From Lachnospiraceae bacterium (GTDB lineage: Bacteria; Bacillota; Clostridia; Lachnospirales; Lachnospiraceae), in assembly GCA_028689585.1 (NCBI GenBank), contig JAQVCW010000004.1:1-64000 (forward strand): a DNA stretch of 64,000 bases, given 5' to 3'. The position numbers and the translations under genes are program-made. Shown here in pieces: positions 52,486 through 61,130 of the stretch. The notes beneath the pieces were generated by a model that had not been told where the DNA came from, made no database searches, and was given only the letters and a program-made list of their open reading frames with translations. How positions within the stretch are numbered: the first letter of the stretch is position 1; each line of letters begins with the position of its first letter.

Positions 52486-52791
52486 ACTGTGAACTTCCAA
52501 CAAAATTAACTCTCGAATTATGTGACTGCCCTAGCTTTAAGCTTTTTTGATAATTATGTGCTAAATATTTGAGAAATAAATAACCCTCTAATGGGTTGAC
52601 GATTTATTTTAGTGATTGCACTAAAATAAGGCTTTCAGATATTTGTTTTGGACGAGAGTTAATTTTTCGGGAAGTTCACAATAACGGATCCTGTCTGAAA
52701 CATATTGACATTTTAACAGTTCCATGCTATTTTGTAAACAGCAGTTCGTAAATAAATACGAGTTCGCATATAAGAACAATAAGGAGGAGCA
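52486..52791 (+). promoter_or_regulatory. eda leader: promoter and operator-like repeats
   Basis: TTGACA at 52705-52710 and TATTTT at 52728-52733 have a 17-nt spacer and are a likely eda promoter. Downstream, TCGTA-AATAAA-TACGA (52746-52761) is a perfect small palindrome and a candidate regulator site. A 12-bp inverted repeat, AATTAACTCTCG (52504-52515) and CGAGAGTTAATT (52654-52665), brackets about 140 nt upstream of the promoter. No gene is present in this stretch. Confidence 0.6.
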
Positions 52792-53445
52792 ATGCAGAAA
52801 AAAATTATAGCAAATGTATTGGAGAAAAAACTGATTGCGATTGTGCGCGGGATGGAGCCGGATGCATGTCTGGAGTTGGGGAAAGCGCTTTATGCAGGCG
52901 GCATTGATATGATCGAGGTTACCTTCAATCAAAAAAGTACCAATCATTTTGCAGACACGACGAAGGCAATTTCTATACTGAAGGAGCAGATGGGAGATAA
53001 AGTAATGGTGGGGGCCGGTACGGTACTTTCGGCAGAGCAGGTGGATCTGGCGAAGGCGGCCGGAGCAGGGTACATTATTACACCGTCTACAGATCCGGCG
53101 GTGATCCGCTATGCAAAACAGCAGGGGCTGGTGGCCATGCCAGGTGCATTTACCCCTTCGGAAATCGTGGAAGCTTATCAGGCCGGAGCTGATTTCGTGA
53201 AGGTATTTCCAGCAGGAAATATGGGGGCCTCATACATAAAAGCAGTGAAAGCGCCTCTTTCCCATATCCGTCTGCTGGCGGTGGGCGGTGTAAATGAAAA
53301 AAATGTAGCGGAATTTTTGCGGGCAGGAGCAGTGGGGGCGGGCGTAGGCGGCAATCTGGTGAACAGAGAATGGATCGCTGCAGGTGAGTTTGGACGCATC
53401 ACAGAGCTGGCCCGGGAGTATGTGCGGGCGGTTACATTTTCATAA
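52792..53445 (+). CDS. eda: 2-dehydro-3-deoxy-phosphogluconate aldolase
   Basis: This 217-residue class I aldolase splits KDPG into pyruvate and glyceraldehyde 3-phosphate. The Schiff-base lysine is in GADFVKVFPAGN (about residue 137), and IVRG near the N-terminus, EVTFNQ, GAGTVLSAEQ and TPSTDPAVI are family positions. AAGGAGGAG precedes the start. It begins the sugar-acid island and works after KDG kinase. Confidence 0.95.
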   Translation: MQKKIIANVLEKKLIAIVRGMEPDACLELGKALYAGGIDMIEVTFNQKSTNHFADTTKAISILKEQMGDKVMVGAGTVLSAEQVDLAKAAGAGYIITPSTDPAVIRYAKQQGLVAMPGAFTPSEIVEAYQAGADFVKVFPAGNMGASYIKAVKAPLSHIRLLAVGGVNEKNVAEFLRAGAVGAGVGGNLVNREWIAAGEFGRITELAREYVRAVTFS

Positions 53446-53478
53446 GAAATGAGAATATTTTTAACGTATAGTGGGGCA

Positions 53479-53530
53479 GTATCAGCCACGTTTGCTGAAA
53501 GGGAAAGTAAATTCAGACTGGGCTGATATT
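53479..53530 (+). repeat. Leader hairpin element, copy 5, divergent (before kdgK)
   Basis: CAGCC and GGCTG form the outer stem as in the other copies, but the interior is longer and pairs differently (CTGAA with TTCAG). It ends 19 nt before the kdgK start, with AGGAGG between. It is the least conserved copy and gives information on which parts are fixed. Confidence 0.7.
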
Positions 53531-53549
53531 CGGTCAGGAGGATAAAACG

Positions 53550-54572
53550 ATGGCAAAAGCAGTATGTTTTGGGGAGATTATGCTCCGGTTAAATCCGGAG
53601 GGGTATCAGCGGTTTGTACAGGCGGCGAAGTTTGAAGCTTCTTATGCCGGCGGAGAGGCAAATGTGGCAGTGTCACTGGCGAATTATGGGCATAACGCAT
53701 TTTATGTTACGAAGCTGCCGGACAATGAGATAGGTCAGAGCGCGGTGAACGATATGCGCAAATTTGGCGTGGACACAGGGAAAATTGTAAGAGGCGGTCC
53801 CAGGATGGGAATTTATTTTGTGGAAAAAGGAGCTTCCCAGCGTCCCTCGAAGGTGATCTACGACAGGGCGGGATCTTCGATTGCTTTGGCAAAGCGGGAA
53901 GAGTTTGATTGGGAGAGTATTTTTCAGGGAGCATCCTGGTTCCACTTTACCGGTATTACACCGGCTCTGGGGGGAGAAAATCCAGAGATATGCCTGGATG
54001 CCTGCAGGGCGGCGAAAAAAATGGGACTGACCATTAGCTGCGATTTGAATTACCGAAAAAAACTGTGGACCAGAGAAGAAGCAGGACGGGTGATGAGTGA
54101 GCTGATGCCTTATGTGGATGCCTGCATTGCAAATGAGGAAGATGCGGCAGATGTATTTGGCATTCATGCAGAAGGAACCGATGTTGGCAGCGGCAGGCTG
54201 AGCCGGGAAGGCTATATCAGTGTGGCAAAGGAACTGTCCGAACGGTTTGGCTGCAGCAATGTGGCAATTACACTGCGCAGCAGCATCTCTGCTACGGACA
54301 ATAAATGGGCGGGTATGCTCTATCGGGATGGAAATGCCTGCTTTTCACCGGAATATCTGGTTCACATCGTAGACCGTGTCGGGGGCGGGGACTCCTTTGG
54401 CGGAGGTCTGATCCACAGCCTGCTCAGTGACTATGACCAGCAGAAGGCGATTGACTTTGCGGTGGCGGCATCCTGCCTGAAGCATACCATTGAGCATGAT
54501 TTCAATCTGGTGACGGAAGCGGAGGTGGCCTCACTGGCCGGCGGAAATGCTTCCGGAAGAGTTCAGAGATAA
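53550..54572 (+). CDS. kdgK: 2-keto-3-deoxygluconate kinase
   Basis: This 340-residue PfkB-family kinase phosphorylates KDG to KDPG, the substrate of the neighbouring aldolase. It has the N-terminal YAGGEANVAVSLANYG, DLNYRKKLW for sugar binding and the C-terminal VGGGDSFGGGLIHSLL with the catalytic Asp. KdgK is preferred over fructokinase because of gene context. The ATG at 53550 has AGGAGG 8 nt upstream, immediately after the divergent leader element. Confidence 0.9.
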   Translation: MAKAVCFGEIMLRLNPEGYQRFVQAAKFEASYAGGEANVAVSLANYGHNAFYVTKLPDNEIGQSAVNDMRKFGVDTGKIVRGGPRMGIYFVEKGASQRPSKVIYDRAGSSIALAKREEFDWESIFQGASWFHFTGITPALGGENPEICLDACRAAKKMGLTISCDLNYRKKLWTREEAGRVMSELMPYVDACIANEEDAADVFGIHAEGTDVGSGRLSREGYISVAKELSERFGCSNVAITLRSSISATDNKWAGMLYRDGNACFSPEYLVHIVDRVGGGDSFGGGLIHSLLSDYDQQKAIDFAVAASCLKHTIEHDFNLVTEAEVASLAGGNASGRVQR

Positions 54573-54755
54573 AGCCTCCGGTCTGCAAAAGGCTGAAGTG
54601 CATCGAACGAAAATAAATTTTTTAGAAATTAAATATAAAATAAAATAGAAGTGTTGTAAAATAGAACAGACGGAGGCTGCAGATGGAATGCTGCGGATTC
54701 CGTCTGCTTGGCATATCATTCCTGCAGCAGATACGAAAAAGGGCGGAGAAAACAA

Positions 54756-56558
54756 TTGAAAAACAGAAAAGAAACAATACGCTGGAAACTGATGAAATAT
54801 TTTTTGATGGTAGTGATGATTATGGGAATCTGTCTTTTTGCATTCTACCGTATTTCCATGGATAATGTAACCGGAGTGGCGGTGACCTCCATGGAAAATA
54901 TTCTGGAAAAGATCAATCTGGATACATACAATACCCTTCATGAAGCGCAGCGGATTGCGTACCTGGAGGCAAAGGACAGTGAAATACAGGCCGCTCTCAG
55001 AAACGATCTGCCTTCGGATGAGCAGGAGAAGTACCGGCAGCGGATGGATTTCAATTCAAAGCTCTGGTACATGAACCGCTATACAAAGGACCTGGACGGG
55101 ATCTACATACTGGGGGAAAACGGTGCGCAGTTCCGTTCGGCAAACCGGTCTATGATGCTTCAGGATTTCAGAGAGGATGACTGGTATCAGAAGGTTAAGG
55201 CTTCAGAAACACCCCTGTGGACCTGCCAGAGCACGGGATCGTTCCTGATACGGGATATCGATAACTATATGATCTCAATCATGGTTCCGGTGATTGACCG
55301 GGCATCCTACCGCTTTCTTGGCGTGACGGTGGTGGATGTGCGCATGGATGACCTGAAGCAGATCAGCCAGAATGGCATGGTATTTGACGGTATGCTGATG
55401 CTGCTGGATGAAAATAATAAGGTGCTCTATTCGGACTACGAAGGAAAGATAGAAGAAGAACAGATGGAACGGCTGAAAACGATTCTTTCCCAGGAAAAGC
55501 TGGAAGAGAGCACCACAGAAATCAGCATGGATGATTCGGGGTTTTTGATTTCAAGTATGCCGCTGGATATTGCAGGCTGGAAAATTGTGGGTATGGTATC
55601 CCATGATATGATCTACAGTGAAAGCAATGCGGTTCGGAATCTGATGCTGGTGGTCAGCGCAGTCTGCATCTTTCTTTCGGTCATGCTCTCGGCATGGGTT
55701 TCAAAAGGGATTTCCAGCCCGATCCTCTTTATCCGTTCCGTGATGAAAAAGGTGGAGCGGGGGGATCTGAAGGCGCATGCCCAGATCAGGCAGAAGGATG
55801 AGATCGGCGAACTGGCCGAGTCCTTTAATCATATGGTGGACAAGCTGAATATGCTGGTGGAGCAGCAGAAGCAGAGTCAGGAAAAGCTGCGTATGGCGGA
55901 GCTGAACGCGCTCCAGGCTCAGATCAACCCCCATTTCCTGTACAATACGCTGGATTCCATCAACTGGATGGCAAGGGCGGGGCAGGTGGATCAGGTCAGT
56001 GAAATGATCAATTCCCTCAGTATTTTTTTCCGCATCAGTCTCAGCAGGGGAAAGACCTTTATCACGGTGGGAGAGGAGCTGACACATGTGGAAAACTATA
56101 TTCTGATTCAGAAAAAGAGATATGAACGGTATCTGGACTATGAGATCTCGGTGCCCGGGGAGCTTTACGGGTATCAATGCCTGAAAATGATCCTTCAGCC
56201 GCTGGTGGAAAACAGCATTTACCACGGGATCAAGGAAAAAGGAGAGCGGGGCATGATAAAGATCACAGCAGAGGAACGAAATGGAACCCTGCTGTTTCAT
56301 GTGGCGGATACCGGACAGGGAATGACACAGGAGAAGCTCAGTGAACTTCAGCAGATGATGCAGGAAGGGCGGGAATATAACACCAGTGCCTACGGCGTCA
56401 TTAATGTGCAGAGAAGAATACAGACTTATTTTGGCAGAGGATACGGGCTGCATTTTCAGAGCGCGTGGGGACAGGGAACAGAAGTGACCGTGGCAATTCC
56501 GAAAAGAACGGTACAGGAGGAACTTAATGAGCTGGAAGATAGTAATCGTGGAAGATGA
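54756..56558 (+). CDS. YesM-type sensor histidine kinase
   Basis: This 600-residue kinase has two membrane helices (about 15-35 and 290-312) flanking a dCache-like extracytoplasmic sensor, a HAMP domain (SPILFIRSVMKKVERGD), the His-kinase box NPHFLYNTLDSINWMA with H393, and a HATPase domain with LQPLVENSIYHGIKEKG and DTGQGMT. YesM/LytS-type kinases respond to extracellular sugars. The TTG at 54756 is chosen because GGGCGGAG lies 7 nt upstream; an ATG at 54708 has no site. It overlaps the regulator gene by 32 nt. Confidence 0.9.
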   Translation: MKNRKETIRWKLMKYFLMVVMIMGICLFAFYRISMDNVTGVAVTSMENILEKINLDTYNTLHEAQRIAYLEAKDSEIQAALRNDLPSDEQEKYRQRMDFNSKLWYMNRYTKDLDGIYILGENGAQFRSANRSMMLQDFREDDWYQKVKASETPLWTCQSTGSFLIRDIDNYMISIMVPVIDRASYRFLGVTVVDVRMDDLKQISQNGMVFDGMLMLLDENNKVLYSDYEGKIEEEQMERLKTILSQEKLEESTTEISMDDSGFLISSMPLDIAGWKIVGMVSHDMIYSESNAVRNLMLVVSAVCIFLSVMLSAWVSKGISSPILFIRSVMKKVERGDLKAHAQIRQKDEIGELAESFNHMVDKLNMLVEQQKQSQEKLRMAELNALQAQINPHFLYNTLDSINWMARAGQVDQVSEMINSLSIFFRISLSRGKTFITVGEELTHVENYILIQKKRYERYLDYEISVPGELYGYQCLKMILQPLVENSIYHGIKEKGERGMIKITAEERNGTLLFHVADTGQGMTQEKLSELQQMMQEGREYNTSAYGVINVQRRIQTYFGRGYGLHFQSAWGQGTEVTVAIPKRTVQEELNELEDSNRGR

Positions 56559-58122
56559 GGATATCCTCAGAAATGGACTGATTCAAACAATATCGTGGGA
56601 AGACTATGGCTTTTTTGTCGCAGGAGATGCGGACAACGGCAGGCAGGGACTGGAACTGATTCAGGAAATCCAGCCGGATGTGGTATTTACGGACATTCGG
56701 ATGGCGCAGATGGACGGTCTGACCATGGCAGAAAAAATTTATGAGTGGAATCCGGAGATACAGCTCGTCTTTATAAGCGGTTATGATGAATTTGAGTATG
56801 CAATGCGGGCGCTGAAGGTGGGAGCGGCAGAGTATATTTTAAAACCGGTGCAGTTGGAGCAGGTAATTGAAACGCTGGAAAAGTTATCAGCGAAATTGAG
56901 CCAGAGACAGAGTCAGAAAAAGGAATACAGCAAATTAAAACAACTGGAGGAATACAGCCTGGGAAGCATCCGTCAGGAGTTTTACCGCGCGGTTATTCAT
57001 GGGGCAAAACAGAAATGCCATGAAAAAAATTATGAATCCATGATTCCAAAGGAGGAACGGGAGGGATATTTCAGCGCCATTATCGTGGTCTGGAAGGACT
57101 TCGCGGCATTGTCCATGAATGCGGATTATATCGGCATAATGGAAATGGATCATCGCTTTGAGGAAATGCTGACGGCGGTACTGGGGGATGATAAGGAATA
57201 TACTATGGTACGGGGAAATGCGGGAGAGCGCATCCTGGTGCTGTGGGGAGAGGACAGGGAAAAACTCTGCCGGGAACGGGATCACTTGAGCAGGCGCCTG
57301 CTGGAAAATAAACATTCCGACTGCTCCTTTGAGGTAAATGCCGGAACCGCTGCCAGATATGTTTCCGGACTATATCAATCCTATCTGGAAGCCAGGAAGA
57401 TGCTGGAAGAAAGATATCTGGAGGAATGGAGTCAGATCATACAGGCGGAGAATGAGGTGCCGGAAAATGTGAATTTCATTAATTATCATAACGGTGATTT
57501 AATGAAAGCGGTAAAAAGCGGAAATTCGGAGGAAATTGTGCAGGAGTGCTCCAGATTGGAAAAAGAACTGGGCAACCGAAAGGTGGTATCCCACATTCAT
57601 CTGATCCTGATCGTGACCAGCATCTTTGAAGAGCTGGCCCGCCTGGCGCAGGAGGCGGAGCAGATCATCGGGGAAACGGCGGGAGCTACCATGGAAGATT
57701 ATCAGAAGATTATTTCCAAAGGAACCCGTGCTGAGCTTCTCAAAGGGCTGAAGGAATACTGTCTGGCGCTGGGAGCGTGCTTTGACGGTGCGAAGGATAC
57801 GAAGATCCAGAGCAGTCTGAAGCGGGCGATCAGCTATATGAACAGTGAGTTTGGCAATGAAGGGCTGACCATAGGGGAGGTGGCGAAGAACTCTTACATC
57901 AGCAGTTCCTATCTGAGTATGCTGCTGAAAAAGGATACCGGAAAAACCTTTATAGAATATCTGACGGATATCCGCATGGAGCATGCCAGAAAGCTGCTGC
58001 AGGAAACCTCCATGAAAAATTATGAGGTGGCACAGGCCTGCGGATTTGCAAATGCGACCTATTTCAGCACGGTATTTAAGAGCATGCACGGAATATCCCC
58101 ATCACAGTATCGCAAAGAATAG
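56527..58122 (+). CDS. YesN-type response regulator with AraC domain
   Basis: This 531-residue regulator has a receiver domain (D9/D11 pocket, D56 in VFTDIRMAQMDG, Lys in ILKPVQ), a long central region of unknown fold (about 130-420) and a C-terminal AraC helix-turn-helix pair (about 430-531; LTIGEVAKNSYISSSYLSML and ACGFANATYFSTVFKSMHG). It should activate the sugar importer that follows. AGGAGG precedes the ATG. The kinase and regulator overlap, so they are made together. Confidence 0.93.
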   Translation: MSWKIVIVEDEDILRNGLIQTISWEDYGFFVAGDADNGRQGLELIQEIQPDVVFTDIRMAQMDGLTMAEKIYEWNPEIQLVFISGYDEFEYAMRALKVGAAEYILKPVQLEQVIETLEKLSAKLSQRQSQKKEYSKLKQLEEYSLGSIRQEFYRAVIHGAKQKCHEKNYESMIPKEEREGYFSAIIVVWKDFAALSMNADYIGIMEMDHRFEEMLTAVLGDDKEYTMVRGNAGERILVLWGEDREKLCRERDHLSRRLLENKHSDCSFEVNAGTAARYVSGLYQSYLEARKMLEERYLEEWSQIIQAENEVPENVNFINYHNGDLMKAVKSGNSEEIVQECSRLEKELGNRKVVSHIHLILIVTSIFEELARLAQEAEQIIGETAGATMEDYQKIISKGTRAELLKGLKEYCLALGACFDGAKDTKIQSSLKRAISYMNSEFGNEGLTIGEVAKNSYISSSYLSMLLKKDTGKTFIEYLTDIRMEHARKLLQETSMKNYEVAQACGFANATYFSTVFKSMHGISPSQYRKE

Positions 58123-58432
58123 GACATGCGCGTTTACCAGGGCCTGCCTTCCATTGCAGAAAAGTGCAGAAAAGCAGACTGAAATACAAAAATAAATAAA
58201 AACAGTGCGAAAAAACCGGAAAAAACAGAAAAAATGTAAAAATAAAGCAGCTCAATAAAAGAATTAATCTATAAAATTTATAAAAAATAATAGAATATTT
58301 AAAGAAAATTATAAGTTATTTTATTCTACTTCCGAGAGGAGTCTGGTATGATGTGTTCATCGGCTGATGGGGAGCGATCCCCCAGCGAAGAGTTGTAACT
58401 GGAAACGGCAAATCAAAGGAGGGTATTTAAGA
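58123..58432 (+). promoter_or_regulatory. Leader of the sugar importer operon
   Basis: This 310-nt AT-rich region has no gene. TGGTATGAT at 58344-58352 is a plausible extended -10 without a good -35 box, which fits a promoter that needs an activator such as the YesN-like protein. A hairpin with CTG-AT-GGGG and CCCC-CAG arms lies at 58364-58385. GGAGGG then precedes the binding-protein gene. Confidence 0.5.
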
Positions 58433-59422
58433 ATGAAGAGAAAAGTATTATCTATGGTGATGGTTGGGGCAATGGCAGCTTCTATGTTTTCCATGAGTGC
58501 ATTCGCAGAGGAAGCAGCTACAGAAGCAGCGGCTGCATCTGAGGTGGACATGAGCGTATTAAAAGGACTGACCGTTGGTTTCAGCCAGTGTGATAATGGA
58601 AATAGCTGGAGAATTGCAGAGACAGACAGTATGCAGTCAAAAGCAGAAGAGTACGGAATTAACTTTATCTACACGGATGCATCCGGTGATATCGCAAAGC
58701 AGGCATCCAATATTGAAGATCTGGTTGCACAGGGCGTAGATTACCTTGTAGTGGCACCTCAGGAAGAGGATGGACTTCAGGCATCTTTGAAATCCGCTAT
58801 GGATGCAGGGATTCCGGTTATCCTGGTAGACCGTGGTGTCAATGGAAGCGCTGGATCAGAGTATACCACAGCAATCATGTCTGACTTCGTATGGGAGGCA
58901 GAACAGGTCGCAAATAAATTTATCGAAGACGGCGGCGGAAAAGGAAATATAGTAATCCTTCAGGGAACTCAGGGCGCTACTTCTACAATTGACCGTCAGG
59001 AAGGTTTCGTAAATGCAATCGAAGGAACTGAAATGAAAGTGATTGCAGATCAGGTAGCAGATTATGTAATGGATAAGGCACAGGAAGTTATGGAGAATAT
59101 TCTTCAGGCACAGGGCGATGAGATTGATTATGTCTTCTGCCACAATGATGATATGGCTCTGGGCGCTATCCAGGCAATCGAAGCAGCAGGCTATACTCCT
59201 GGCGAAGACATCAAGGTAGCCGGTATTGACGGACCTGCAGCAGCGATGGAAGCAATCTTAGCTGGAAAAGAACTTTGCTCCTGCTCCTGCTCACCTCTGT
59301 TTGGACCGATCGCATATGAGACAATTGCAAAGATCGCAAATGGCGAAGAGGTACCTGCTGAAATCAAAAATGCAGATACCTTGTATGATATCAACAATGC
59401 AGATGTTGCACTTGGCTTCTAA
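58433..59422 (+). CDS. Sugar ABC transporter substrate-binding protein (RbsB-like)
   Basis: This 329-residue secreted protein should capture a sugar and deliver it to the permeases encoded downstream. The signal peptide ends SMSAFA-EEA (about residues 21-23), and the mature part is a type I periplasmic-binding fold with VGFSQCDNGNSWR, YLVVAPQEEDG, VILVDRG and CHNDDMALGAIQAI. Gram-positive binding proteins are usually lipoproteins, but here there is no lipobox Cys. A cluster CSCSC (about residues 283-287) is unusual. GGAGGG lies 11 nt before the ATG. Confidence 0.92.
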   Translation: MKRKVLSMVMVGAMAASMFSMSAFAEEAATEAAAASEVDMSVLKGLTVGFSQCDNGNSWRIAETDSMQSKAEEYGINFIYTDASGDIAKQASNIEDLVAQGVDYLVVAPQEEDGLQASLKSAMDAGIPVILVDRGVNGSAGSEYTTAIMSDFVWEAEQVANKFIEDGGGKGNIVILQGTQGATSTIDRQEGFVNAIEGTEMKVIADQVADYVMDKAQEVMENILQAQGDEIDYVFCHNDDMALGAIQAIEAAGYTPGEDIKVAGIDGPAAAMEAILAGKELCSCSCSPLFGPIAYETIAKIANGEEVPAEIKNADTLYDINNADVALGF

Positions 59423-59466
59423 GTAAATACGAACCGGGATTAAGAATGCACTGATGTAAAATAAGT

Positions 59467-59510
59467 AACGGCTATTTCTATAACTCGACTTATGGAAATG
59501 GCCGTTTTCT
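59467..59510 (+). terminator. Hairpin after the binding-protein gene (partial terminator)
   Basis: AACGGCTATTTCTATAA (59467-59483) pairs with TTATGGAAATGGCCGTT (59490-59506), with three mismatches and the loop CTCGAC, followed by TTCT. Such a hairpin between a binding-protein gene and the rest of an importer operon commonly lets only part of transcription continue. Confidence 0.65.
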
Positions 59511-59531
59511 ACTAAAAAAATGAAAATAGCA

Positions 59532-59576
59532 GCGTCAGACCATTTGCTGAACGCAAATTTAAGATGGGCTGATGTT
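59532..59576 (+). repeat. Leader hairpin element, copy 6 (before the sugar ABC ATPase)
   Basis: Outer arms CAGACCA and TGGGCTG and the inner hairpin TTTGC-TGAAC-GCAAA form the same nested structure as in copies 1-4. It ends 18 nt before the start at 59595, with GGGAG between. Confidence 0.85.
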
Positions 59577-59594
59577 TAAGACGGGAGAAAGCAT

Positions 59595-61130
59595 ATGGGT
59601 AGAGACGTATTGTTGGAAATGAAAGGAATTGTGAAAAACTTTCCTGGTGTCCGTGCGCTGCGGGGTGTGGACTTTACGGTGGCAAAAGGAGAAGTACATG
59701 CGCTGATGGGAGAAAACGGTGCGGGTAAATCCACGTTGATCAAGGCACTGACCGGAATATATCAGAAGGACGAGGGAACAATCCGGTTTGACGGGAAAGA
59801 GATCAATCCGAGGACGGCAGTAGAAGCGCAGAGAGAAGGAATCAGCACAATTTATCAGGAGCTGAACCTGGTTCCGTTTCAGACGGTGTATGAAAACATG
59901 TATCTGGGAAGAGAGCCCAGGAATGCTTTCGGCGGTGTAGACCGGAAAAAGATGATAACAGAAACAAAAGTGATTTTGAATGACCTTGGGATCCATGTGG
60001 ATGTAACGGTGCCTTTGCAAAAGTACGGTACGGCTGTTCAGCAGATGGTGGCAATCGGACGGGCAATCTCAGTAAATGCAAAACTGGTTATCATGGATGA
60101 GCCGACTTCTTCCCTGGATACAAAGGAGGTACAGGTTCTTTTTGACGTTATCCGCAAATTAAAGGCGAGAGGTATTGCGGTTATTTTTATCAGTCATCGT
60201 CTGGATGAGATTTTTGAAATATGTGAAAGAGTGACCATATTAAAGGATGGGGCTCTTTCCGGAGAAGTGGGGATCGAAGAAATTGATCAGTTAAAGCTGA
60301 TTTCCTATATGATCGGCGGCGAGGCGAAGAAGCTGGAGCGGACGAAGGCAGGGTATAAACTGCAGGATGCGCCGGAAATAGCCAGGATGGAAAAAATTGA
60401 GCAGGGGCTTCGGCTGAACGGAATCGGGATCGATATCAAAAAAGGGGAAGTGCTGGGACTGGCCGGACTTCTGGGTTCAGGCCGTACCGAGCTGGCAAAG
60501 GTGCTTTTTGGCGCCACACAGCCGGACAAAGGCGATATCCTATGGATGGATGAAAAGGTACATTTTAAAACACCCAAGGACAGCATTAAAAAAGGAATTG
60601 GGTTCTGTACAGAGGACCGGAAGGTGGAGGGGATCATCCCCCATCTGTCAGTAAAAGAGAACATGACCATCGCCATGCTTCCTCAGATCAGTAAATATGG
60701 CGTGGTATCCAAAAAGAAACAGAGTGAAATAGTGGATGAATACATTAAGAGGCTGAAAATCAAAACGCCCTCTCCCAACCAGGCAATTCGAAATCTCAGC
60801 GGAGGCAATCAGCAAAAGGTGCTGCTGGCCAGATGGCTCTGCATGAACCCCAAGCTGGTGATCATGGACGAACCCACCCGGGGCATTGATGTGGGGGCAA
60901 AGGGTGAGATTGAAGCTCTGATTCAGGAGCTGGCAGGCAATGGCATCAGTGTTTTGATGATCTCCTCTGAAATGGCCGAGCTGGAACGAAACTGTGACCG
61001 GGTTGTGGTCATGAGAGAAGGAAGGTCCCTGGGACAGCTCTATGGAGAAGAGATCAACCAGGATGCAATTATGGCTATGATTGCTGCTGCGGCAGGAGAA
61101 TTGGAAAAGGAGGGTGGTTTCAATGAGTAG
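59595..61130 (+). CDS. Sugar ABC transporter ATP-binding protein (RbsA/MglA-like)
   Basis: This 511-residue ATPase powers a ribose-type sugar importer. It has two fused ATPase domains: the first with GENGAGKSTLIKALTG (about 35-50) and VIMDEPTSSLDTKE (Walker B), and the second with LGSGRTELAKVLFG as a degenerate Walker A, LSGGNQQKVLLARWL and VIMDEPTRGIDVG. The order and length match RbsA and MglA. GGGAG lies before the start, just after the leader hairpin. Its 3' end overlaps the first permease gene by 8 nt. Confidence 0.95.
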   Translation: MGRDVLLEMKGIVKNFPGVRALRGVDFTVAKGEVHALMGENGAGKSTLIKALTGIYQKDEGTIRFDGKEINPRTAVEAQREGISTIYQELNLVPFQTVYENMYLGREPRNAFGGVDRKKMITETKVILNDLGIHVDVTVPLQKYGTAVQQMVAIGRAISVNAKLVIMDEPTSSLDTKEVQVLFDVIRKLKARGIAVIFISHRLDEIFEICERVTILKDGALSGEVGIEEIDQLKLISYMIGGEAKKLERTKAGYKLQDAPEIARMEKIEQGLRLNGIGIDIKKGEVLGLAGLLGSGRTELAKVLFGATQPDKGDILWMDEKVHFKTPKDSIKKGIGFCTEDRKVEGIIPHLSVKENMTIAMLPQISKYGVVSKKKQSEIVDEYIKRLKIKTPSPNQAIRNLSGGNQQKVLLARWLCMNPKLVIMDEPTRGIDVGAKGEIEALIQELAGNGISVLMISSEMAELERNCDRVVVMREGRSLGQLYGEEINQDAIMAMIAAAAGELEKEGGFNE

